From assembly GCF_015355765.1 (NCBI RefSeq), contig NZ_JACWNA010000028.1:1-39767 (forward strand): DNA of 39,767 nt, given 5' to 3'. The translations under genes were made by a program, and so were the position numbers. This DNA comes from Actinomyces haliotis (GTDB taxonomy: Bacteria; Actinomycetota; Actinomycetes; Actinomycetales; Actinomycetaceae). The notes beneath the pieces are model-generated. The model worked only from the letters and a program-made list of their open reading frames with translations, was not told the origin of the DNA and did not search any database. Numbering within the stretch: position 1 is the stretch's first letter; every line of letters begins with the position of its first letter. Below are positions 32,322 through 39,663 of this stretch, in pieces.

Positions 32322-33320
32322 TCAGACGAGTGTTGCCACGGTGCTCTCGACACCCGGGGCGGCTTCGAGTGCCGCGGTCTCGTGGACGGCGCCGCGCTCG
32401 GTGCCCTTCTGCGCGTCGGCGGTGCCGTGCCGTCCCGAGGGGCCGGCGGCGCGACGGCGATCCTGCCGCCAGTGGCGCACGGCGAGCACGATGAGGAGGC
32501 CCCACACCGGGATGACGGCGAGGAGCGCGATGGCGATGACGTGCCCCGGTGCTCCGACGGCGTCGAGGACCTTGTTGAGGTTGGTGAGGATGATGAGCCC
32601 GCCGACGGCCGCGCCCAGGACCTGTCCGGGCAGCCGCGAGACGAGCCAGGCGGCGATCGGTGCGGCGAGGACGCCGCCCACGAGCAGCGACGCGACGACG
32701 ACGAGCGGGATGCCTGATCCGCCCAGGCCGATGAGGAAGCCGAGGGAGGCGGCGAGGGACACGATGAACTGTGAGGTGTCGACGCTGCCGACGACGGTGC
32801 GCGGCGCCGTCTTGCCGGCGGAGAGGAGCGTCGTCGTCGAGACCGGGCCCCAGCCGCCGCCGCCCGTCGCGTCGACGAGGCCTGCGATGAGGCCGAGCGG
32901 CATGATGAACCGGGCCGAGTGGCCGCTGCGGTGCGAGGTCGTCGCCGCCGGGGGCCGGAGGGCGAAGCGGAGGCTCACGTAGACACCCAGGGCGAGGAGG
33001 ATCGAGGCGGTGACGGGCGTCGCCGCGCTCGTCGGCAGGTGCGAGAGCACCGTCGCGCCGATGAGGGCGCCGACGGCGCCCGGACCGCCGAGCCTGGCGA
33101 CGAGCCGCCAGTCGGTGTTGCCGAGCCTGTGGTGGGCGGTGCCGGCGGCGAGCGTCGTCCCGATCTCGGCGAGGTGCACCGAGGCACTCGCCAGGGCGGG
33201 GGACAGTCCGGCCAGGAGGAGGAACGACGAGGAGAAGACGCCGTAGCCCATGCCGAGGGAGCCGTCGATGAGCTGGGCACCGAATCCGACGAGGACGAGG
33301 ACGAGGATCTTGTGAAGCAC
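32322..33320 (-). CDS. TauE/SafE family membrane transporter (sulfite exporter or sulfate permease)
   Basis: About 332 residues, mostly hydrophobic, with the family start HKILVLVLVGFGAQLIDGSLGMGYG and the repeat half VDATGGGGWGPVSTTTLL. The GTG at 33320 is preferred over ATG 33332: it has TGGAG at the right distance, with the same CTGGAGACA..CCGTG layout as before cysD, while ATG 33332 has no ribosome-binding site. Members either export sulfite/organosulfonates or import sulfate (cysZ in the C. glutamicum cys cluster). Its place in a sulfate-assimilation operon without other sulfate transport genes favours uptake. The C-terminal 50 residues are hydrophilic. Confidence 0.82.
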   Translation of the reverse strand: MLHKILVLVLVGFGAQLIDGSLGMGYGVFSSSFLLLAGLSPALASASVHLAEIGTTLAAGTAHHRLGNTDWRLVARLGGPGAVGALIGATVLSHLPTSAATPVTASILLALGVYVSLRFALRPPAATTSHRSGHSARFIMPLGLIAGLVDATGGGGWGPVSTTTLLSAGKTAPRTVVGSVDTSQFIVSLAASLGFLIGLGGSGIPLVVVASLLVGGVLAAPIAAWLVSRLPGQVLGAAVGGLIILTNLNKVLDAVGAPGHVIAIALLAVIPVWGLLIVLAVRHWRQDRRRAAGPSGRHGTADAQKGTERGAVHETAALEAAPGVESTVATLV

Positions 33321-33364
33321 GGGTGTCTCCATCAGGGTGTGAGACGAGCCCGCGTTGACGGGGC

Positions 33365-34183
33365 TCAGGCGGTCGGGACGATCCGCTCGCCCCAGGCGGG
33401 GCTCACGGTGACGACGTCGCCGATGACGATGACCGCGGGCGCGGTGGCACCGGCCTCCTCGGCGACGTCGGGCAGACATCGCAGGAGGGTGGTGGTGACG
33501 CGCTGGTCGGCGCGGTAGCCGTGCTCGACGATGGCGGTCGGCGTCTCCGGGTCGGCGCCGCCGTCCAGGAGGATCCCGACGGAGCGGCGCAGGTGGGTCA
33601 CGCCCATGAGGAGGATGAGGGTGTGGTCGCGTCGCCGCGGGACCGTGGAGACGAGGTCCTCGTGCGCGGTGACCACGGAGAAGCCGCGTGCCAGACCACG
33701 GTGCGTGACAGGGATCCCGGCCGCGGCCGGCACGGAGATCGCGGAGGTGACGCCGGGGACGACCTCGACGGTGATGCCGGCGGCCCGGCAGGCCTCGGCC
33801 TCCTCGCCGCCGCGTCCGAGGACGTAGGGGTCGCCGCCCTTGAGCCGGACGACGCGCTGGCCGGCGCGCGCGCGCTCGACGAGGAGCGCGTCGATGCCGT
33901 CCTGGGGCACGAGGTGGTGCCCGGGGCGCTTGCCGACGTCGATGACCTCCGCGTCGGTAGCGAGGTCGGGCAGCACGTCGCGCGGCGCGAGCCGGTCGAC
34001 CACGACGACGTCGGCGCGCTGGAGCAGCTCGGCGGCGCGCAGGGTGAGGAGTCCGGGCTCGCCGGGGCCGCCGCCGACGAGGGCGACCCAGCCGGTGTCG
34101 GGGACGTCCTCTCCGGGGATGGTGCCGACACCGCTGACGGTGGTGTCGGTGTGATGGGTGCGCGGGAGCCGGGTCTCGCTCAT
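33365..34183 (-). CDS. cobA: Uroporphyrinogen-III C-methyltransferase
   Basis: SAM-dependent methyltransferase (SUMT) that makes precorrin-2, the precursor of sirohaem. 272 residues with VALVGGGPGEPGLLTLRAAE, ADVVVVDRL, VRLKGGDPYVLGRGGEE (the glycine-rich SAM loop), VEVVPGVTSAISVPAAAGIPVTHRG and LILLMGV, all standard for CobA. There is no fused dehydrogenase/chelatase (CysG) part; the chelatase is the separate CbiX protein downstream, and the precorrin-2 dehydrogenase is not in this operon. GGAGGA precedes ATG 34183. Its presence ties sirohaem supply to sulfite reductase expression. Confidence 0.92.
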   Translation of the reverse strand: MSETRLPRTHHTDTTVSGVGTIPGEDVPDTGWVALVGGGPGEPGLLTLRAAELLQRADVVVVDRLAPRDVLPDLATDAEVIDVGKRPGHHLVPQDGIDALLVERARAGQRVVRLKGGDPYVLGRGGEEAEACRAAGITVEVVPGVTSAISVPAAAGIPVTHRGLARGFSVVTAHEDLVSTVPRRRDHTLILLMGVTHLRRSVGILLDGGADPETPTAIVEHGYRADQRVTTTLLRCLPDVAEEAGATAPAVIVIGDVVTVSPAWGERIVPTA

Positions 34184-34214
34184 GGGTTCCTCCGGACGGG
34201 GGCGGACGTGGTGC

Positions 34215-35609
34215 TCACGCAGCCTGCCCGTCTCGTGCGTCGTCCGCGGGACGCGCGCCGTCGGTGCGCACCATGCCGGCCGCGAGGGTCCACCCGTCCG
34301 CGGGGTCGACGAGGAGGAAGGCTCCGTCGGCGTGCGAGCGTGAGTAGTCGTCCACGGGCAGCGGCTCGGCGAGCTTGAGGCTGATGTGGCCGATGTCGTT
34401 GAGCTCGAGCTCGCCCGCCGGGACGGTCGACAGGTCATCGAGGTCGAGGTGGCCGTCGATGCTCGTGACGATGGCCTGGACGGTGCGCGTGCCGTGCTTG
34501 ACGAGGACCCGGTCGCGCTCGTGCAGGGGGCGCTCGGAGAGCCAGGCGACGTGGGCCTGCACCTGGCGCGCGAGCTGCGGGGCGTCGTCGGCCGCGACGA
34601 GGACGTCGCCGCGGGCGACGTCGATGTCGTCGGCGAGCTCGACGGCGACCGACTGGCCGGTGACAGCGCGCTGGAGGCGCCGGGAGCCGAGGTTGATGCC
34701 GGTCACCCGCGTCCGGCGCCCGGAGGGCAGGACGAGGACCTCGTCGCCGACGGCGAGCGAGCCCGCGGCGACCTGGCCGGCGTAGCCGCGGTAGTCGGTG
34801 AGGCCGTCGGCGGCGGCGCCCTGGGGGCGCAGGACGAGCTCGACGGGGAGGCGGAGCGGGTGCTCGGTCTCGGCGGAGTCCGCCGGGATCGTCTCGAGGA
34901 GCTCGAGGAGCGCGGGGCCGTCGTAGAAGGGGGTGCGCTCGGAGCGGGTGACGATGTTGTCGCCCTCGAGGGCCGAGGTCGGCAGGGTGCGCACGTCGGC
35001 GACGCCCAGCTCGCGCGCGACCCGCTCGAGCTCGTCGGCGATCCCCTGGTAGACCTCAGCGGAGAAGTCCACGAGGTCGATCTTGTTGACGGCGACGACG
35101 ACGTGCGGGACGCCGAGGAGCGCGGCGACGGCGAGGTGGCGGCGGGTCTGCTCGAGGACCCCGTGACGCGCGTCGACGAGCAGGACGACGACGTCGGCCG
35201 TCGAGGAGCCGGTCACGGTGTTGCGCGTGTACTGCACGTGCCCGGGGCAGTCGGCGAGGATGAAGGAGCGGCGCGGGGTGGCGAAGTAGCGGTAGGCGAC
35301 GTCGATCGTGATGCCCTGCTCGCGCTCGGCGCGCAGACCGTCGGTGAGGAGGGCCAGGTCGGTCCGGGTCAGCCCGCGGTCGAGGCTGACGCGCTCGACG
35401 TCGGCGAGCTGGTCGCGCAGGACGGACTTCGAGTCGAAGAGGAGCCGGCCCACGAGGGTCGACTTGCCGTCGTCGACGCTGCCTGCGGTCGCCAGGCGGA
35501 GGAGGGTGCCGCTCGCGGCGTCGGTGGCATCGAGGAGCCGGCGTGCGGCGTCAGCCTCCTCATCGGTGGGGACGTCGGTGGCGGAGTCGGTGGTGAGAGC
35601 GGTCGTCAT
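34215..35609 (-). CDS. cysN: Sulfate adenylyltransferase subunit 1, GTPase
   Basis: GTP-hydrolysing regulatory subunit of ATP sulfurylase; with CysD it makes adenosine 5'-phosphosulfate (APS) from sulfate and ATP. 464 residues, an EF-Tu-like protein: G1 GSVDDGKST, the switch region REQGITIDVAYRYF, DCPGH, and NKIDLVD, followed by two beta-barrel domains. There is no C-terminal APS kinase (CysC) fusion, which fits direct use of APS by the APS-type reductase CysH. ATG 35609 has CTGGAGA upstream; the frame continues further but only as a shadow of cysD. Confidence 0.94.
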   Translation of the reverse strand: MTTALTTDSATDVPTDEEADAARRLLDATDAASGTLLRLATAGSVDDGKSTLVGRLLFDSKSVLRDQLADVERVSLDRGLTRTDLALLTDGLRAEREQGITIDVAYRYFATPRRSFILADCPGHVQYTRNTVTGSSTADVVVLLVDARHGVLEQTRRHLAVAALLGVPHVVVAVNKIDLVDFSAEVYQGIADELERVARELGVADVRTLPTSALEGDNIVTRSERTPFYDGPALLELLETIPADSAETEHPLRLPVELVLRPQGAAADGLTDYRGYAGQVAAGSLAVGDEVLVLPSGRRTRVTGINLGSRRLQRAVTGQSVAVELADDIDVARGDVLVAADDAPQLARQVQAHVAWLSERPLHERDRVLVKHGTRTVQAIVTSIDGHLDLDDLSTVPAGELELNDIGHISLKLAEPLPVDDYSRSHADGAFLLVDPADGWTLAAGMVRTDGARPADDARDGQAA

Positions 35610-35673
35610 GGGGTTCTCCAGGTGGTGCGTGCGGGTCAGGGGCTGGTGCGTGGGCTCTCCGTGCCGGGGCGGC

Positions 35674-36618
35674 TCAGAAGTAGCCCTCCTTCTTCCGGTC
35701 CTCCATGGCGGCCTCGGAGAGGCGGTCGTCGGCGCGCGTGGCGCCGCGCTCGGTGAGGGTGGAGGCCGCGACCTCGACGACGATCTCGTGGTTGGTGGCG
35801 GCGGGGGACTCGACGGCGCCCGTGCAGGACATGTCGCCGACCGTGCGGTAGCGCACGGTGCGGGTCTCGACGGTCTCGCCCTCTCGCGGCTGGGTGACGG
35901 GGGTGACGGCGAGCCACATGCCGTCGCGGCGGAAGACCTCGCGCTCGTGGGCGTAGTAGAGGCTCGGCAGGTCGATGTCCTCGCGCTCGATGTAGCGCCA
36001 CACGTCGAGCTCGGTCCAGTTCGACAGCGGGAAGACGCGCACGTGCTCCCCGGGGGCGTGGCGCGGGTTGAACAGGTTCCACAGCTCGGGGCGCTGATTG
36101 CGGGGGTCCCACTGGCCGAACTCGTCGCGCAGCGACACGATCCGCTCCTTCGCACGGGCTTTCTCCTCGTCGCGGCGGCCGCCGCCGAAGACGCCGTCGA
36201 AGCCGTTCTCCTCGATGGCGTCGAGGAGCGGGCGGGTCTGGAGGGGGTTGCGGGTGCCGTCGGCGCGCTCGCGGAGGCGGCCGTCGTCGATGTAGTCCTG
36301 GACGCTCGCGACGAGGAGCCGGGTGCCGGTCGCCTCGACGGTCTCGTCGCGGTAGGCGAGGACCTCGGGGAAGTTGTGGCCCGTGTCGACGTGCAGCAGC
36401 GGAAAGGGCACCGGGGCGGGCCAGAAGGCCTTGCGGGCGAGGTGGAGCATGACGACCGAGTCCTTGCCGCCGCTGAACAGCAGGACGGGGCGGCGGCACT
36501 CGGCGGCGATCTCGCGGATGACGACGATGGCCTCGGCCTCGAGGGCGTCGAGCTGGTCGAGGTGCCCGGCGGTCGGCGCGTCCTGCGCGGTGGTGGGGGA
36601 GGTGGTCTGGGGGGTCAC
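35674..36618 (-). CDS. cysD: Sulfate adenylyltransferase subunit 2
   Basis: Catalytic subunit of the CysDN ATP sulfurylase; N-type ATP pyrophosphatase fold. 314 residues with the PP-loop LLFSGGKDSVVMLHLA, FPLLHVDTGHNFPEVLAYRD, GGRRDEEKARAKERI, and the C-terminal MEDRKKEGYF that is highly typical of CysD. The start is a GTG at 36618 with CTGGAG upstream. It lies between cysH and cysN in an operon that brings the whole sulfate-to-sulfide pathway together. Confidence 0.95.
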   Translation of the reverse strand: MTPQTTSPTTAQDAPTAGHLDQLDALEAEAIVVIREIAAECRRPVLLFSGGKDSVVMLHLARKAFWPAPVPFPLLHVDTGHNFPEVLAYRDETVEATGTRLLVASVQDYIDDGRLRERADGTRNPLQTRPLLDAIEENGFDGVFGGGRRDEEKARAKERIVSLRDEFGQWDPRNQRPELWNLFNPRHAPGEHVRVFPLSNWTELDVWRYIEREDIDLPSLYYAHEREVFRRDGMWLAVTPVTQPREGETVETRTVRYRTVGDMSCTGAVESPAATNHEIVVEVAASTLTERGATRADDRLSEAAMEDRKKEGYF

Positions 36619-36670
36619 GGATGTCTCCAGGTGTCTCAGGTGGCAGGTGTGTCAGGGTGCCGAGGGGCTC

Positions 36671-37480
36671 TCAGAGGTGGATGCCGCACTCGGTCTTGGC
36701 GAAGCCGGCCCAACGGCCCGAGCGCGGGTCCTCGCCGGGCGCGACGCGGCGCGTGCAGGGCTCGCAGCCGATCGAGGGGTAGCCGTCGGCCAGGAGGGGG
36801 TTGACGACGACCGAGTGCTCGGTGGCGTAGGCGAGGAGCTCGTCGAAGGTCCACGCGGCAAGCGGGTTGATCTTGACGATGCGGTGCGTCTCGTCGAACG
36901 TGACGAGAGGGGTGCGCGCGCGTCCGGCCGAGTCCTCGCGGCGCACGCCCGTCGCCCACGCCTCGTAGCCGGACAGGGCCCTGGCCAGCGGGGCGACCTT
37001 GCGCAGGTAGCAGCACTGGGTGGGGTCGCGCTTGTAGAGCTCGGGGCCGTACTGCTCGTTCTGCTCGGCGACGGTGAGATCGGGCAGGACGTCGACGAGG
37101 GTGATGTCGAGGGACTCCGCGACGGCGTCGCGCGTCCCCTCCGTCTCGGTGAAGTGGAAGCCGGTCTCGAGGAAGAGGACGTCGACGCCGGGGACCTGCT
37201 CGGCGATGACGGCCGGGAGGACGGCGTCCGCCATGGAGCAGGCGACGGCGAGGCTGCCGGGAAAGGTCCGGGCCGCCCAGGCGATGACCTCGTGGGCGGG
37301 TGCGTCCTCTCCGAGCTCGGCGGCGCCCGCCTCGGCCAGCGCTCGGAGCTCCTCCTCGCTGCGGCGCGGCGCCTCGGGAGAGCGCACCGGATTGGCGCCG
37401 CGCGCGGTGAGGCGGCCGAAGCGGTTGGTCGGCCGGCTCGGGCCGGTGACGGGGGTCGTGTTGCTGGTAGTGGTGGTCAT
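36671..37480 (-). CDS. cysH: Assimilatory APS reductase (phosphoadenylyl-sulfate reductase family)
   Basis: Reduces adenylyl sulfate to sulfite with thioredoxin. 269 residues. The iron-sulfur cysteines of the bacterial APS type are present: the pair Cys156-Cys157 in TQCCYLRKV and Cys239-x2-Cys242 in CEPCTR. PAPS-specific enzymes such as E. coli CysH lack them, so APS is the probable substrate. The catalytic C-terminal ECGIHL is intact (Cys265). With no cysC in the operon, the pathway skips PAPS. ATG 37480 overlaps the cysI stop by 4 nt (ATGA). Confidence 0.93.
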   Translation of the reverse strand: MTTTTSNTTPVTGPSRPTNRFGRLTARGANPVRSPEAPRRSEEELRALAEAGAAELGEDAPAHEVIAWAARTFPGSLAVACSMADAVLPAVIAEQVPGVDVLFLETGFHFTETEGTRDAVAESLDITLVDVLPDLTVAEQNEQYGPELYKRDPTQCCYLRKVAPLARALSGYEAWATGVRREDSAGRARTPLVTFDETHRIVKINPLAAWTFDELLAYATEHSVVVNPLLADGYPSIGCEPCTRRVAPGEDPRSGRWAGFAKTECGIHL

Positions 37481-39273
37481 GCCAGGCTCTTCTCGTCCGC
37501 GCGCTGCGCCCACTGGGCGAAGCTCTCCTCCGGGGTGCGCTCGGCGAGGTAGACGCGCACGACCCGCTCGATGTAGTCGGTCAGGCCCGTGGCCGGAACC
37601 TTGAGCTTGCGCACGGTCCGGCCGAGCTCGGCCTCCGTGTGCCCCTCCTTGGCCAGACCGCCGCCCAGGTGGACCTGGAAGCCGGGGACCCGCTCGCCGT
37701 CGACCGTGATGATCTGGCCCTTGAGGCCGATGTCCGCCGTCGGGATGCGCACGCAGGAGTTAGGGCAGCCGTTGATGTGGACCGTGATCGGTCGGTCGAG
37801 GTCGGTGTCCTCGAGGCGCGAGTCCAGCTCGGCCGCGACGTCGGCGGCGAGCTGCTTGGTCTCGACGATGGCGAACTTGCAGAACTCGATGCCCGTGCAG
37901 GCCAGCATGTTGCGGGTGAATGGCCTCGGGTCGGGGTCGAGCCCGAGCGCGAGGAGTCCGTCCTTCGCCTCCTCGACGCGGTCCTCGGGGACGTCGAGGA
38001 GGAGGATGTTCTGCAGCGGCGTCGTGCGCACGCGGTTGGAGCCGAGGCGCTCGGCGAGGTTGGCCAGACCCAGCATCGTGTCGCCTGAGAGGCGGCCGAC
38101 CGGAGGCTTCGCGCCGACCCAGAACAGGCCGTCGGCCTGGCGGTGCGCGCCCAGGTGGTCCGCGGAGCCGCGGGGCTCCTCGGGCGCCGGACCGTCCGCG
38201 AGGTGGTACCCGAGGTACTCGTCCTCGAGGACCCGGCGGAACTTCTCCGGGCCCCACTCGGCCATGAGGAACTTGAGCCGGGCCTTGTTCCGCAGACGGC
38301 GGTAGCCGTAGTCCCGGAAGATCCGGATGACGCCCCACCAGACGTCGTTGACCTGGTCGGGCGTGACGAAGGCGCCCAGGCGGCGGCCGAGGAAGGGCGC
38401 CGTGGACAGCGCGCCCGCGATCCACAGGTCGTAGCCGGCTCCGAGCTCTGGGTGGCGCACGCCGACGAAGGAGACGTCGTTGATCTCGTGGAGGACGTCG
38501 AGGCTCGGCGAGCCGGTGAAGGCGGTCTTGAACTTGCGGGGCAGGTTCGAGATCTCCGGGTTGCCGAGGTAGGTGTCGTGCAGGTGCCGGGCGGCGTCGC
38601 TCGGGTCGATGATCTCGTTCGGGTCGATCCCGGCGACGGGGGAGACGAGGAATCCTCGGGGGGTGTCGCCGCACGCCTCGATGGTCGTGAGGCCCACGGA
38701 GTCCAGGCGCCGCCACAGCTCCGGGACGTTCTCGATCTCGAGCCAGTGCAGCTGGAGGTTCTGCCGGTCCGTGATGTCGAGCGTGCCGCGGGCGAACTCG
38801 TTGGACGAGGTGCCGATGACGCGCATCTGCTCCACGGACAGCGAGGTGCCGTCCATGCGGATCCGCTGCATGAAGTAGTGGTCGGACAGCTCGGACGGGG
38901 TGAGCTGGGACGTCTTGCCGCCGTCGATGCCCTGCTTGCGCTGGGTGTAGAGCGCCCACCACCGGAAGCGGTTGTGGAGGTCGTCGTCGGGGATCGAGTC
39001 GAAGCCCTGCTCGGAGTAGGTGTCGATGATCCGCTGTCGGGCGCCCAGGGGATCGCCCTGCTGCTTGATGGCCTCGTTGTCGTTGAGCGGCTCCCTGCCG
39101 TCGACGAGCCACTGGCCGTTGGAGCGTCCGGCGCGCGGGGGGCGGACGTCGCGGCCCTTGACGGACGTACTCGCGTGGTTGCCGGTCCGGGTGGCCGAGT
39201 CCGGTCCGGCCGACGCGGCGTGAGGCCCGCCGGCCGTCGTCCGTGGGGCGGGGGTGCTCGGGGTGGTGCTCAT
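37477..39273 (-). CDS. cysI: Ferredoxin-type sulfite reductase (nitrite/sulfite reductase family)
   Basis: Sirohaem and [4Fe-4S] enzyme that reduces sulfite to sulfide with six electrons. 598 residues; the cofactor cysteines are Cys459 and Cys465 (CTGIEFC) and Cys503 and Cys507 (NGCPNSC). The one-polypeptide, ferredoxin-dependent form is typical of actinobacteria (SirA/CysI). There is no separate ferredoxin gene between cysI and cysH, unlike cysX in C. glutamicum, so the electron donor is encoded elsewhere. The first 45 residues are Ser/Pro/Thr-rich and probably disordered. CTGGAGGAG precedes ATG 39273. First structural gene of the operon, behind a 170-nt leader that holds a Cys-Cys sORF and three hairpins. 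Confidence 0.93.
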   Translation of the reverse strand: MSTTPSTPAPRTTAGGPHAASAGPDSATRTGNHASTSVKGRDVRPPRAGRSNGQWLVDGREPLNDNEAIKQQGDPLGARQRIIDTYSEQGFDSIPDDDLHNRFRWWALYTQRKQGIDGGKTSQLTPSELSDHYFMQRIRMDGTSLSVEQMRVIGTSSNEFARGTLDITDRQNLQLHWLEIENVPELWRRLDSVGLTTIEACGDTPRGFLVSPVAGIDPNEIIDPSDAARHLHDTYLGNPEISNLPRKFKTAFTGSPSLDVLHEINDVSFVGVRHPELGAGYDLWIAGALSTAPFLGRRLGAFVTPDQVNDVWWGVIRIFRDYGYRRLRNKARLKFLMAEWGPEKFRRVLEDEYLGYHLADGPAPEEPRGSADHLGAHRQADGLFWVGAKPPVGRLSGDTMLGLANLAERLGSNRVRTTPLQNILLLDVPEDRVEEAKDGLLALGLDPDPRPFTRNMLACTGIEFCKFAIVETKQLAADVAAELDSRLEDTDLDRPITVHINGCPNSCVRIPTADIGLKGQIITVDGERVPGFQVHLGGGLAKEGHTEAELGRTVRKLKVPATGLTDYIERVVRVYLAERTPEESFAQWAQRADEKSLA

Positions 39274-39331
39274 GTCTCCTCCAGGGTGGCGGAAGGAGCG
39301 CCCGGGCTTCCGGTTGCTGGGGCCGCCGCCC

Positions 39332-39353
39332 GATCACGCTCAGGGGCGTGATC
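39332..39353 (-). promoter_or_regulatory. Inverted repeat in the cysI leader
   Basis: GATCACGC-N6-GCGTGATC, 8-bp perfect arms, 58 nt before the cysI start. It could be the terminator-side or anti-terminator-side hairpin of an attenuator, or a protein operator. Confidence 0.5.
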
Positions 39354-39381
39354 CTGGGGGAGTGCAGAGATGCTGCTCGGC

Positions 39382-39404
39382 TCCGGACGCTTCTTCGCGC
39401 CGGA
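39382..39404 (-). promoter_or_regulatory. Second leader hairpin upstream of cysI
   Basis: On the RNA, UCCGG-CGC pairs with GCG-U-CCGGA (one bulge) around a GAAGAA loop. It lies between the sORF stop and the 39332-39353 repeat. Confidence 0.4.
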
Positions 39405-39430
39405 TTCCGATGTGCGGTGTTGCCGCTGCG

Positions 39431-39453
39431 GTCAGGCGCTCGTCAAGCCTGAC
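39431..39453 (-). promoter_or_regulatory. Hairpin overlapping the stop of the Cys-Cys sORF
   Basis: GTCAGGC-N9-GCCTGAC, 7-bp perfect arms. On the RNA the left arm is made of the last Cys, Gln and Ala codons of the sORF and the loop contains its UGA. A ribosome held at the Cys codons would cover this arm and prevent the hairpin. Confidence 0.55.
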
Positions 39454-39532
39454 AACACATGACCCAGCCGTGGGCGCGCAGCGTCGCGGGGGAATGGGCT
39501 CCCTCGAGGACGTCGGTGCGCTGGCTGGTCAT
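39443..39532 (-). CDS. Leaderless 29-residue leader peptide ending in a Cys-Cys pair
   Basis: Small ORF, too short for standard gene calls, 169 nt upstream of cysI on the same strand. It starts MTSQRTDVLEG and ends WVMCCQA-stop, with tandem TGT TGT Cys codons at 26-27. An internal ATG just before them could also make a five-residue peptide, MCCQA. Its ATG lies 7 nt after TACCGT and lacks a Shine-Dalgarno, as in leaderless mRNAs. Position, paired Cys codons and the hairpin over its stop suggest a cysteine-sensing attenuator of the sulfate-assimilation operon, comparable to the polycysteine sORFs known in mycobacteria. The ORF could still be chance; conservation would decide. Confidence 0.55.
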   Translation of the reverse strand: MTSQRTDVLEGAHSPATLRAHGWVMCCQA

Positions 39533-39539
39533 GGCGCTG

Positions 39540-39545
39540 ACGGTA
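39540..39545 (-). promoter_or_regulatory. -10 box TACCGT of the cys operon, leaderless type
   Basis: TACCGT on the minus strand, 7 nt before the sORF ATG. No strong -35 is visible. The stretch 39546-39663 beyond it holds nothing I can identify apart from this promoter region. Confidence 0.5.
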
Positions 39546-39663
39546 CGTCACGTCGTATCGATCTGATGACGGCGACTGGATCCTGAGACGCGTGGCGCTC
39601 GTCACTTCGATGGTCGCGGGCGCCGTGGGGACGAGCGGCGGGGGGGTGCCCCTATGTTGTTGG

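Noticed and set aside
39274-39442. SAM or other known sulfur riboswitch in the cysI leader
   Set aside because: No core sequence or junction pattern of SAM, SAH or cobalamin riboswitches could be recognised; the sORF-plus-hairpin model explains the region better.
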